The translations under genes and the position numbers were made by a program. Of a stretch of 22,807 bases of DNA, positions 1 to 6,098 are shown one piece after another (the first letter of the stretch is position 1; each line of letters begins with the position of its first letter). This stretch comes from an uncultured Streptococcus sp. (GTDB taxonomy: Bacteria; Bacillota; Bacilli; Lactobacillales; Streptococcaceae): positions 1 through 22,807 of the forward strand of contig CAKQBM010000008.1 in NCBI GenBank assembly GCA_934216185.1. The letters run 5' to 3'. The notes beneath the pieces were generated by a model, which was not told the DNA's origin, ran no database searches, and saw only the letters and a list, made by a program, of their open reading frames with translations.

Positions 1-363
1 AAAGAAGTAACAGCAGGTGTCAATGGAGAAACTGTTAAAACAACTACTTATGAACTAAACCCAACAACAGGTGAAGTGACTGCAAATGAACCAACAACAG
101 CAACAACAGACCCTGTTACACGTGTTGTAAAACGTGGTACACAACCAAAAGTAGAAAGAACAGACATTCCATTCCCAACTCGTTACGAACGTGATGATTC
201 AGTTCCAGAAGGAACAGAAAAAGAAGTAACAGCAGGTGTCAATGGAGAAACTGTTAAAACAACTACTTATGAACTAAACCCAACAACAGGTGAAGTAACT
301 GCAAATGAACCAACGACGAAAACAACAGACCCTGTAACTCGTGTTGTTAAACGTGGTACACAA
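1..363 (+). repeat. 219-nt tandem coding repeat (G5-type, 1.7 copies visible)
   Basis: The sequence from base 1 recurs from base 220 with a period of 219 nt (73 codons). The first roughly 105 nt of the two copies differ at only one position (gtg/gta), while the 3' part of the unit carries several mostly silent changes. More copies probably lie upstream of the window. Confidence 0.85.
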
Positions 364-1437
364 CCGAAATCAGGAGAAACACCAGAGACTCCACAACCAA
401 AACCAGGAGAAACACCGGAGACTCCACAACCTGAAACAGGAATCAATGTTATTCCACCAACACCTAGAATTGTGGAACGTTCAGGTGGAAATACTGTGGA
501 AGTTGAAGTACCGAATAAAGACGCGGATACATTATCTATTACATTTACAAAACGAAATAGTGCTGAGAAAGAAACAATCGTTACTAAAAAAGATAATGGT
601 ACGTGGATGATTGAAAAAGCTCCAAAAGGAGTTACAATCAATCCAACAAACGGTCTTGTTTATATTCCAAGTAAGCAAATCGAACCAAAAACATCTGTAG
701 ATACGCAAACAAAACATAAATACAAACAAAGTAAGATTGTTAGTGTTATGCCGAATATCCTTGATTTACCTAAATTTGAAGGAACGACAGAATGGATTGA
801 CGTAAATGGAAAAGTATTAAAACGTCCTGAAAAAGGTGTTCATGAGAAAGAGAAATTTGCTAGTTATGTTTGGTTAGAAAGTATCCTTAAAGGAGATAAA
901 ATTACACACATCTACTTTGAAGGAACACCATCAGTAGATAAACCAGAATATAAGATTACAGTATGGTTTGATGAAGATGGTAATCCAATAAAACCAGAAA
1001 AACCTGGAACTCATGAATCAGGAAATATTCCTGGATATCGATTGATTACAACTGCAACAAAAGATGGTGTTACAATTCATAAATTTGAGAAAGTAGCGAA
1101 TGGAACTCCAATTTTACCAGAAAGCCCAACTAGTCATCCAATGACTCCATCAAGTTCGCCATCAACTTCAACGCCAGAAAAACCAAACAAAGCTCAAACT
1201 CCAAGTCCAGAACAGGATGCAAGCCCAGCACCATCTAAAGTTTCAGAACAAAAAGGTGAAGCAGTGGCTACAGCTACATCAGAAAAGACAGTAGATAGTG
1301 TAACATCTACGAAAACATCTGATAAAGCAGAGTTGCCAAACACAGGTACAGAAGCGAATGCTAACCTTGCAGCACTTGGACTCCTTGGAGCCCTAAGTGG
1401 ATTTGGACTTCTTGCTCGCAAGAAAAAAGAAGACTAA
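1..1437 (+). CDS. LPXTG-anchored surface protein with G5-type repeats, 3' part (5' end outside window)
   Basis: The reading frame is open from the first base, so this is the C-terminal 478 residues of a larger protein; a GTG at 76 lies inside the repeats and is not a start. Two copies of a 73-residue (219-nt) repeat begin at 1 and 220, the second cut short near 363. Their pattern (IPF-T-Y, D-S-VPEGT, GVNGE, TT-PVTRVVKRGT) fits the G5 domain of Gram-positive surface proteins. A proline-rich spacer follows, with an 11-residue repeat of the type PKxGETPETPQ (about 364-435). Then comes a folded region holding two WxD-NG/DG...P-G units near 792-1100, and a Pro/Ser/Thr-rich wall-spanning stretch. 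The sorting signal is LPNTG (1333-1347), a hydrophobic helix and the tail ARKKKED, so sortase A should attach it to peptidoglycan. The enzymatic or adhesive head lies upstream and cannot be judged. Confidence 0.9.
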   Translation, partial: KEVTAGVNGETVKTTTYELNPTTGEVTANEPTTATTDPVTRVVKRGTQPKVERTDIPFPTRYERDDSVPEGTEKEVTAGVNGETVKTTTYELNPTTGEVTANEPTTKTTDPVTRVVKRGTQPKSGETPETPQPKPGETPETPQPETGINVIPPTPRIVERSGGNTVEVEVPNKDADTLSITFTKRNSAEKETIVTKKDNGTWMIEKAPKGVTINPTNGLVYIPSKQIEPKTSVDTQTKHKYKQSKIVSVMPNILDLPKFEGTTEWIDVNGKVLKRPEKGVHEKEKFASYVWLESILKGDKITHIYFEGTPSVDKPEYKITVWFDEDGNPIKPEKPGTHESGNIPGYRLITTATKDGVTIHKFEKVANGTPILPESPTSHPMTPSSSPSTSTPEKPNKAQTPSPEQDASPAPSKVSEQKGEAVATATSEKTVDSVTSTKTSDKAELPNTGTEANANLAALGLLGALSGFGLLARKKKED

Positions 1438-1488
1438 AAACTCAGGCTCTTTGTCAACTGTAGCAGGTTGAGAAAAGCTAAGATTAAG

Positions 1489-1623
1489 AAGAGGCTGAGA
1501 AAAAAGCCTCTCAAATCAGAAAAACGCATAGTATCAGGTATTGAAAAACTTGAGACTATGCGTTTTATTGTGGGAAGATTTACTTCATTTTTTCCGGAAG
1601 TTGAGTTTTTGGTCCAGTCTCTT
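1489..1623. repeat. MITE-like small element with imperfect inverted ends
   Basis: The left end (AAGAGGCTGAGAAAAAAGC, from 1489) and the reverse complement of the right end (AAGAGACTGGACCAAAAAC, ending at 1623) match at 13 of 19 positions. Between them lies a perfect 12-bp inverted repeat. Both ends resemble the gaggctgggacaaaa-type sequence that I recall as common between genes in pneumococcus and S. mitis. There is no coding capacity. I cannot name the family without a search. Confidence 0.45.
1521..1569 (+). terminator. Hairpin, possible (bidirectional) terminator after the surface protein gene
   Basis: Arms AAAACGCATAGT (1521-1532) and ACTATGCGTTTT (1555-1566) pair perfectly over 12 bp around a 22-nt loop and are followed by TTTTATT. 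T-runs occur on both strands. It lies about 85 nt after the stop of the surface protein gene. The loop is long for an intrinsic terminator, so it may mainly be the core of the small repeat element around it. Confidence 0.45.
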
Positions 1624-1745
1624 TAAATTATATGTTATCTTAAATTCAGAATAGAGCATTATAACTTATAAAACATTGCTAGAAATTGATTCGACTTTAC
1701 TATCCTATTTGTTCAGAGTTTATTTCATTTTGCTATAAAGTTTGA
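1624..1745 (-). repeat. Probable decayed copy of a dispersed streptococcal repeat
   Basis: Read on the minus strand, this AT-rich stretch contains ATGAAATAA, ACAAAT, TCAATTTCTAGCAATG, TTTTATAAGTTA and CTATTCT in the same order as a non-coding repeat I remember near insertion sequences in pneumococcus and S. mitis. No ORF or transposase remnant is visible. The match is from memory and needs a search; apart from this I see nothing in the stretch. Confidence 0.3.
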
Positions 1746-1824
1746 GATTTCTTTTGTTTTTTCTACTCTTTTTCCGAATAAATAGATAGAAGCATCAAAT
1801 CTAGTAAACCTAGATTAAAAAATG

Positions 1825-1833
1825 TGCTATAAT
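1825..1833 (+). promoter_or_regulatory. Extended -10 promoter of the Rpn gene
   Basis: TGCTATAAT (TG at 1825-1826, TATAAT at 1828-1833) is a consensus extended -10 element. No good -35 is visible. Transcription would begin near 1840, inside the AAAGGAG Shine-Dalgarno sequence (1835-1841), leaving a leader of only about 9 nt before the ATG at 1849. A different, more distant promoter is therefore also possible. Confidence 0.5.
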
Positions 1834-1848
1834 GAAAGGAGAAGAAAT

Positions 1849-2763
1849 ATGACCTTACGTCATCCGGGCATCAGCCCAACCAATGACTTGGTTGCTAAAA
1901 AAATCTTTAGCAATCCAGAAATCACTTGTCAATTTATTCGCGATATGTTGGACTTGCCAGCCAAAAATGTAACTATTTTGGAGGGAAGTAACATTCACGT
2001 CTTGCCATCCCTGCCTTACTCGGCTCAGGATTTCTATACCAGTATAGACGTCTTGGCGGAGTTAGATAATGGAACGCAAGTTATCATCGAAATTCAAGTT
2101 CATCATCAGAATTTTTTCATTAATCGTTTGTGGGCTTATCTATGTAGTCAGGTCAATCAAAATCTTGAAAAAATTCGCCAACGAGAAGGTGATACCCACC
2201 AGAGCTACAAGCATATCGCACCAGTATACGCTATTGCTATCGTGGACAGCAACTACTTCTTGGACGACTTGGCTTTTCACAGTTTTAGCATGCGCGAGGA
2301 CACGACAGGTGAAGTTTTAACCATCACAAACAATGGACAAGAAAACCATTTGGTCAAGATGGCATTCTTGGAACTAAAAAAATATAGAGAAACCAGCAAA
2401 GATAGCATTCGCAAACCATGGTTGGAGTTTTTCGGGAACAAACCCTTTACCCAGCAACCCGAGCGAGTTATCAGCCAGGCAGACCAACTGCTAGACTATA
2501 AGAGCTGGTCCGAGGAGGACAGGAAAATGTTTAGTCAACTACGTATGCGCGAAGAACAGGCCTTGTTAGCACAGGACTATGCCTTGGAAACAGCTAGAGC
2601 GGAGGGAGTTGAACAAGGGTTGGAACGTGGGAAAGTTGAAGGTGGTTTTGCGATGTTAGCAAATCTAGTCCGTCAAGGTCTGCTGCCATCTGAGGTTGCC
2701 AGTCAGCAGTTGGGTATGACTGTGGCTGAGTTTGAGGCGCTATTGAAAGACCATCACAAATAA
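1849..2763 (+). CDS. Rpn-family PD-(D/E)XK nuclease (putative RpnL toxin / former 'transposase')
   Basis: This 304-residue protein matches the Rpn (recombination-promoting nuclease / putative transposase, PDDEXK_2) family. The N-terminal nuclease domain spans about residues 9-180: ISPTNDLVAKKIF at the start, SIDVLAEL with a likely metal-binding Asp67, then IIEIQV, with Glu81 and Gln83 as the E-x-K/Q element. Residues 205-304 form the variable, helix-rich C-terminal domain. I chose the ATG at 1849 because it follows AAAGGAG at 7 nt and begins where the family does; the in-frame ATG at 1822 overlaps the -10 element. In E. coli, Rpn proteins are DNA nucleases, toxic when uninhibited and active against phage. 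The gene stands alone between repeats. A second in-frame start with a strong ribosome site lies at 2527, and a copy of the C-terminal region follows the stop directly. Confidence 0.85.
   Translation: MTLRHPGISPTNDLVAKKIFSNPEITCQFIRDMLDLPAKNVTILEGSNIHVLPSLPYSAQDFYTSIDVLAELDNGTQVIIEIQVHHQNFFINRLWAYLCSQVNQNLEKIRQREGDTHQSYKHIAPVYAIAIVDSNYFLDDLAFHSFSMREDTTGEVLTITNNGQENHLVKMAFLELKKYRETSKDSIRKPWLEFFGNKPFTQQPERVISQADQLLDYKSWSEEDRKMFSQLRMREEQALLAQDYALETARAEGVEQGLERGKVEGGFAMLANLVRQGLLPSEVASQQLGMTVAEFEALLKDHHK
2512..2518 (+). promoter_or_regulatory. Internal Shine-Dalgarno for the nested RpnS-like start
   Basis: GAGGAGG lies inside the nuclease gene, 8 nt before an in-frame ATG at 2527. This is as strong as any ribosome site in the window and well spaced. 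The same site and spacing are kept in the downstream copy (2878-2884 before 2893). Confidence 0.6.
2527..2763 (+). CDS. Nested small protein, C-terminal domain of the Rpn nuclease (candidate RpnS antitoxin)
   Basis: Starting at the in-frame ATG at 2527, this would be a 78-residue protein identical to residues 227-304 of the Rpn nuclease. It starts MFSQLRMREEQ, contains a helix with Gly every four residues (positions 253, 257, 261 and 265 of the full protein; GVEQ-GLER-GKVE) and ends in a conserved small domain (SEVASQQLGM...EFEALL). For E. coli Rpn systems it is known that such C-terminal proteins are translated separately, dimerise through a helix with four-residue repeats, and block the full-length toxin. 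The strong Shine-Dalgarno sequence and the repeat pattern support the same role here. Separate translation is an inference. Confidence 0.55.
   Translation: MFSQLRMREEQALLAQDYALETARAEGVEQGLERGKVEGGFAMLANLVRQGLLPSEVASQQLGMTVAEFEALLKDHHK
2605..2640 (+). repeat. Three 12-nt (four-residue) repeats in the Rpn C-terminal helix
   Basis: Three consecutive 12-nt units, each starting with a Gly codon, encode GVEQ, GLER and GKVE. The tandem copy downstream has only two such units (2971-2994, GIER and GKLL). Changes in the number of these units are the known mode of variation in Rpn C-terminal domains. Confidence 0.6.
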
Positions 2764-2892
2764 GGACTAAAAAAATACAGAGAAACCAGCAAAGACAAGG
2801 TTCGCAAGCCCTTTACTCAACAACCTGAGCGAGCCATCAGCCAGGCAGACCAACTGCTGGACTATAAAAGCTGGTCCGAGGAGGACAGGAAA
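2764..2892 (+). pseudogene. Remnant of a second Rpn gene: linker region without the nuclease domain
   Basis: Immediately after the TAA of the nuclease gene, in the same frame, the sequence repeats the region that starts at 2371 in the first gene (LKKYRETSKD...QADQLLDYKSW). It lacks the whole nuclease domain. It also lacks 27 nt (nine residues, WLEFFGNKP region) that lie between two AAACC repeats at 2413 and 2440 in the first copy. There is no start codon of its own before 2893, so this part is probably untranslated unless the upstream stop is read through. Confidence 0.6.
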
Positions 2893-3090
2893 ATGTTTAG
2901 TCAACTACGTATGCGTGAAGAACAAGCCTTGTTAGCACAGGACTATGCCTTGGAACAAGCTGAAGAAAAGGGTATTGAACGTGGAAAACTGCTTGCTTTT
3001 TTAGATGTGGTTCGTAAGCATCTTTTGACATCTGAGGTTGCCAGTCAGCAGTTGGGTATGTCAGTATCTGAGTTTGAGGCGCTATTGTAA
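2893..3090 (+). CDS. Second RpnS-like small protein (tandem C-terminal domain copy)
   Basis: This intact 65-residue ORF starts with GAGGAGG (2878-2884) 8 nt before its ATG. Its first 20 residues are the same as the nested protein of the upstream gene (MFSQLRMREEQALLAQDYAL), as is the motif TSEVASQQLGM near the end. The middle differs strongly: only two four-residue units (GIER, GKLL) followed by AFLDVVRKHLL, and it stops directly after EFEALL. Conserved ends around a changed middle fit a domain under selection for altered pairing. It may be a free-standing antitoxin for the upstream nuclease, a leftover antitoxin of a lost second toxin, or a decaying fragment. Both the start site and the open frame are preserved, which argues against simple decay. 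Confidence 0.55.
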   Translation: MFSQLRMREEQALLAQDYALEQAEEKGIERGKLLAFLDVVRKHLLTSEVASQQLGMSVSEFEALL

Positions 3091-3216
3091 ACGAGTAAAA
3101 ATGTTTTACCAGCTATCTTGCAAAATAAATAGAGTTTCTAATCCAAATGTTTTTTAATACCAAGCATAAGCAGAGCCGGTTTTTCTAGGATATTTGGGTT
3201 AAGACTTACGATTATC

Positions 3217-3245
3217 TTGAATGCCTTAGGGAAACATGCTATACT
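3217..3245 (+). promoter_or_regulatory. Promoter of the ABC-F gene, predicting a leaderless mRNA
   Basis: TTGAAT (3217-3222), a 17-nt spacer and TATACT (3240-3245) preceded by TGC form a strong extended promoter. The ATG follows the -10 element after only 6 nt, so transcription should start at or beside the ATG at 3252. No Shine-Dalgarno sequence is present before that start. Confidence 0.75.
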
Positions 3246-3251
3246 ACTTGT

Positions 3252-5153
3252 ATGATTATTTTACAAGCTAATAAAATTGAACGTTCTTTTGCAGGAGAGG
3301 TTCTTTTTGATAATATCAATCTGCAAGTTGATGAACGAGATCGGATTGCTCTTGTTGGGAAAAATGGTGCAGGTAAGTCTACTCTTTTGAAGATTTTAGT
3401 TGGAGAAGAGGAGCCAACTAGGGGAGAAATCAATAAGAAAAAAGATATTTCTCTGTCTTATCTAGCCCAAGATAGCCGTTTTGAGTCTGAAAATACCATC
3501 TACGATGAAATGCTTCATGTCTTTGATGATTTGCGTCGAACCGAGAAACAACTTCGTCAGATGGAGTTGGAGATGGGTGAAAAGTCTGGTGATGATTTGG
3601 ATAAACTGATGTCAGATTATGATAGCTTATCTGAGAATTTTCGCCAAGCAGGTGGCTTCACCTATGAAGCTGATATCCGAGCGATTTTAAATGGATTCAA
3701 GTTTGATGAATCTATGTGGCAGATGAAAATTGCTGAGCTTTCTGGCGGCCAAAATACTCGCTTGGCTCTAGCCAAAATGCTTCTTGAAAAACCAAATCTC
3801 TTGGTCTTGGACGAGCCAACCAACCACTTGGATATTGAAACTATTGCTTGGCTAGAGAATTACTTGGTAAACTATAGTGGCGCCCTCATTATCGTCAGCC
3901 ACGACCGTTATTTCTTGGATAAGGTTGCGACGATTACGCTGGATTTGACCAAGCATTCCTTGGATCGCTATGTGGGCAATTACTCTCGTTTTGTTGAGTT
4001 GAAGGAGCAGAAGCTAGCTACTGAGGCAAAAAACTATGAAAAGCAGCAGAAGGAGATCGCTGCTCTGGAAGACTTTGTTAACCGCAATCTAGTCCGAGCT
4101 TCAACGACCAAACGTGCCCAATCTCGCCGTAAACAACTGGAAAAAATGGAGCGTTTGGACAAGCCTGAAGCTGGTAAGAAAGCAGCCAACATGACCTTCC
4201 AGTCTGAGAAAACGTCTGGTAATATCGTTTTGACAGTTGAAAATGCGGCTATTGGCTATGATGGGGAAATATTGTCAGAGCCTATCAACCTAGACCTTCG
4301 TAAGATGAATGCTGTTGCCATCGTTGGTCCAAATGGTATCGGCAAGTCAACCTTTATCAAGTCTATTGTGGACCAGATTCCGTTTATCAAGGGAGAAAAG
4401 CGCTTTGGCGCTAATGTTGAGGTTGGATACTATGACCAAACCCAAAGCAAGCTGACACCAAGTAATACTGTATTGGATGAACTCTGGAATGATTTCAAAC
4501 TGACACCTGAAGTTGAAATCCGCAATCGTCTAGGTGCCTTCCTTTTCTCAGGAGATGATGTTAAAAAATCAGTTGGCATGCTGTCTGGGGGCGAAAAAGC
4601 TCGTTTGCTTTTGGCTAAATTGTCTATGGAAAATAACAACTTTTTGATTCTGGACGAGCCGACCAACCACTTGGATATTGATAGCAAGGAAGTGCTAGAA
4701 AATGCCTTGATTGACTTCGACGGAACTCTTCTATTTGTCAGTCACGACCGTTACTTTATCAATAGTGTGGCAACTCATGTACTGGAATTGTCTGAGAATG
4801 GCTCGACTCTCTACCTTGGAGATTACGATTACTATGTTGAGAAGAAAGCAGAAGTAGAAATGATTCAAACTGAGGAAGCTTCAGCTAGCAATCAAGAAAA
4901 AGAAGCAAGTCCAGTTAATGATTACCAAGCTCAGAAAGAAAGTCAAAAAGAAGTTCGTAAGCTCATGCGACAAATCGAAAATCTAGAAGCTGAAATCGAA
5001 GAGCTAGAAAGTCAAAGTCAAGTCATTTCTGAACAAATGTTGGAAACAAACGATGCAGGTAAACTAATGGAATTGCAGGCTGAGCTGGACAAAATTAGCC
5101 ATCGTCAGGAAGAAGCTATGCTTGAGTGGGAAGAATTATCAGAGCAGGTGTAA
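3252..5153 (+). CDS. ABC-F family ATPase (YdiF/YfmR-type ribosome-associated)
   Basis: This 633-residue soluble protein has two ABC ATPase domains and no membrane segments, as in ABC-F proteins, which bind the ribosomal E site and act in translation or antibiotic protection. Domain 1: Walker A GKNGAGKST (36-44), LSGGQ (163-167), Walker B with DEPTNHLD (187-194), SHD (216-218). The basic linker of about residues 240-320 (FVNRNLVRASTTKRAQSRRK) is the P-site tRNA interaction motif region. Domain 2: GPNGIGKST (359-367), LSGGE (444-448), DEPTNHLD (468-475), SHD (497-499). A C-terminal coiled coil spans about 560-630. All catalytic motifs are intact. The stop is 2 nt before the Rgg gene, so the two are probably cotranscribed. 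A housekeeping YdiF-like role is likelier than dedicated resistance. Confidence 0.9.
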   Translation: MIILQANKIERSFAGEVLFDNINLQVDERDRIALVGKNGAGKSTLLKILVGEEEPTRGEINKKKDISLSYLAQDSRFESENTIYDEMLHVFDDLRRTEKQLRQMELEMGEKSGDDLDKLMSDYDSLSENFRQAGGFTYEADIRAILNGFKFDESMWQMKIAELSGGQNTRLALAKMLLEKPNLLVLDEPTNHLDIETIAWLENYLVNYSGALIIVSHDRYFLDKVATITLDLTKHSLDRYVGNYSRFVELKEQKLATEAKNYEKQQKEIAALEDFVNRNLVRASTTKRAQSRRKQLEKMERLDKPEAGKKAANMTFQSEKTSGNIVLTVENAAIGYDGEILSEPINLDLRKMNAVAIVGPNGIGKSTFIKSIVDQIPFIKGEKRFGANVEVGYYDQTQSKLTPSNTVLDELWNDFKLTPEVEIRNRLGAFLFSGDDVKKSVGMLSGGEKARLLLAKLSMENNNFLILDEPTNHLDIDSKEVLENALIDFDGTLLFVSHDRYFINSVATHVLELSENGSTLYLGDYDYYVEKKAEVEMIQTEEASASNQEKEASPVNDYQAQKESQKEVRKLMRQIENLEAEIEELESQSQVISEQMLETNDAGKLMELQAELDKISHRQEEAMLEWEELSEQV

Positions 5154-5155
5154 AG

Positions 5156-6019
5156 ATGGAACATCTTGGAAAAGTATTTCGTGAATTTCGAACAAGTGGA
5201 AATTATTCTTTAAAAGAGGCGGCAGGGGAATCCTGTTCAACTTCTCAGTTATCTCGCTTTGAGCTTGGGGAGTCTGATCTAGCAGTCTCACGGTTCTTTG
5301 AGATTTTGGATAACATTCATGTCACAATCGAAAATTTCATGGATAAGGCAAGGGATTTTCATAATCATGAACATGTTGCCATGATGGGGCAAATTATTCC
5401 GCTTTACTACTCAAATGATATTGCAGGTTTTCAAAAGCTTCAAGAAGAACAACTTGAAAAGGCTAAAAGTTCGACAAATCCCCTTTATTTTGAGCTGAAC
5501 TGGATTTTGATGCAAGGTCTGATTTGTCAAAGAGATGCGACTTATGATATGAAGCAGGATGATTTGGATAAGGTAGCAGATTATCTTTTCAAAACAGAAG
5601 AATGGACCATGTATGAATTGATTCTTTTCGGGAATCTTTATAGTTTCTACGATGTAGACTATGTCACTCGGATTGGTAGAGAAGTTATGGAGAGGGAAGA
5701 ATTTTATCAAGAGATTGGTCGCCATAAGAGATTGGTGTTGATTTTGGCCCTCAATTGTTACCAGCATTGTTTAGAGCATCTTTCTTTTGACAATGCAAGC
5801 TATTTTGAGGCTTATACAGAGAAGATTATTGGTAAAGGTATTAAGCTTTATGAGCGTAATGTTTTCCATTATTTAAAAGGTTTTGCCTTGTACCAAAAAG
5901 GAAAGTGTAAAGTAGGTTGTAAACAGATGCAAGAGGCCATGCATATTTTTGATGTGCTAGGTCTCCCAGAGCAAGTAGCCTATTATCAGGAACACTACGA
6001 AAAATTTGTCAAAGATTAA
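5156..6019 (+). CDS. Rgg/GadR/MutR family transcriptional regulator
   Basis: A 287-residue protein of typical Rgg length. Residues 1-60 are an XRE-type helix-turn-helix with the family pattern LGKVFREFR...SLKEAA...STSQLSRFELGESDLAVSRFFEIL. The rest is an all-helical, TPR-like peptide-sensing domain. I chose the ATG at 5156, 2 nt after the ABC-F stop, because the family starts here (MEHLGK). No strong Shine-Dalgarno sequence precedes it, so translation may be coupled to the ABC-F gene. Rgg proteins often respond to short hydrophobic peptides, but I find no such peptide gene beside it in 6020-6098 on either strand. The nearest likely target is the MFS gene downstream, whose promoter lacks a good -35 element. 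Confidence 0.88.
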   Translation: MEHLGKVFREFRTSGNYSLKEAAGESCSTSQLSRFELGESDLAVSRFFEILDNIHVTIENFMDKARDFHNHEHVAMMGQIIPLYYSNDIAGFQKLQEEQLEKAKSSTNPLYFELNWILMQGLICQRDATYDMKQDDLDKVADYLFKTEEWTMYELILFGNLYSFYDVDYVTRIGREVMEREEFYQEIGRHKRLVLILALNCYQHCLEHLSFDNASYFEAYTEKIIGKGIKLYERNVFHYLKGFALYQKGKCKVGCKQMQEAMHIFDVLGLPEQVAYYQEHYEKFVKD

Positions 6020-6039
6020 TTTTCCCAAATAAGGGAAAA
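6020..6039. promoter_or_regulatory. Inverted repeat, candidate Rgg operator
   Basis: TTTTCCC and GGGAAAA form a perfect 7-bp inverted repeat around AAATAA. No T-run follows on either strand, so it is a poor terminator. Its centre is about 47 nt upstream of the predicted start of the MFS transcript, where an activator would bind. Confidence 0.35.
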
Positions 6040-6064
6040 AAGAAAAAGCTCCTTTCGGTTTTGA

Positions 6065-6070
6065 TACAAT
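6065..6070 (+). promoter_or_regulatory. -10 element of the MFS gene
   Basis: TACAAT sits 28 nt before the MFS start codon. The sequence 17 nt upstream (GAAAAA) is a poor -35, which suggests dependence on an activator. The ribosome site GAGAGGAG (6084-6091) follows. Confidence 0.45.
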
Positions 6071-6098
6071 AGTTTCAAAATTTGAGAGGAGTTTTTAT

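Noticed and set aside
76..78. GTG as a possible start codon of the surface protein
   Set aside because: The frame is open to the first base and the GTG lies inside a repeat; the second copy has GTA at the same place.
267..641. Long minus-strand open frame within the surface protein gene
   Set aside because: It is a shadow of the repetitive Thr/Pro/Lys-rich coding sequence, with no ribosome site or recognisable domain.
1822..1848. Upstream in-frame ATG of the Rpn gene, adding nine residues
   Set aside because: It overlaps the extended -10 element, has no ribosome site, and the added residues (CYNERRRN) are just translated promoter and Shine-Dalgarno sequence.
6020..6039. TTTTCCC/GGGAAAA hairpin as rgg terminator
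   Set aside because: No T-run follows on either strand, so an operator role is more likely.
6020..6098. Search for a short hydrophobic peptide (SHP) gene next to rgg
   Set aside because: Neither strand of the 79-nt gap has a start codon followed by a short hydrophobic ORF.
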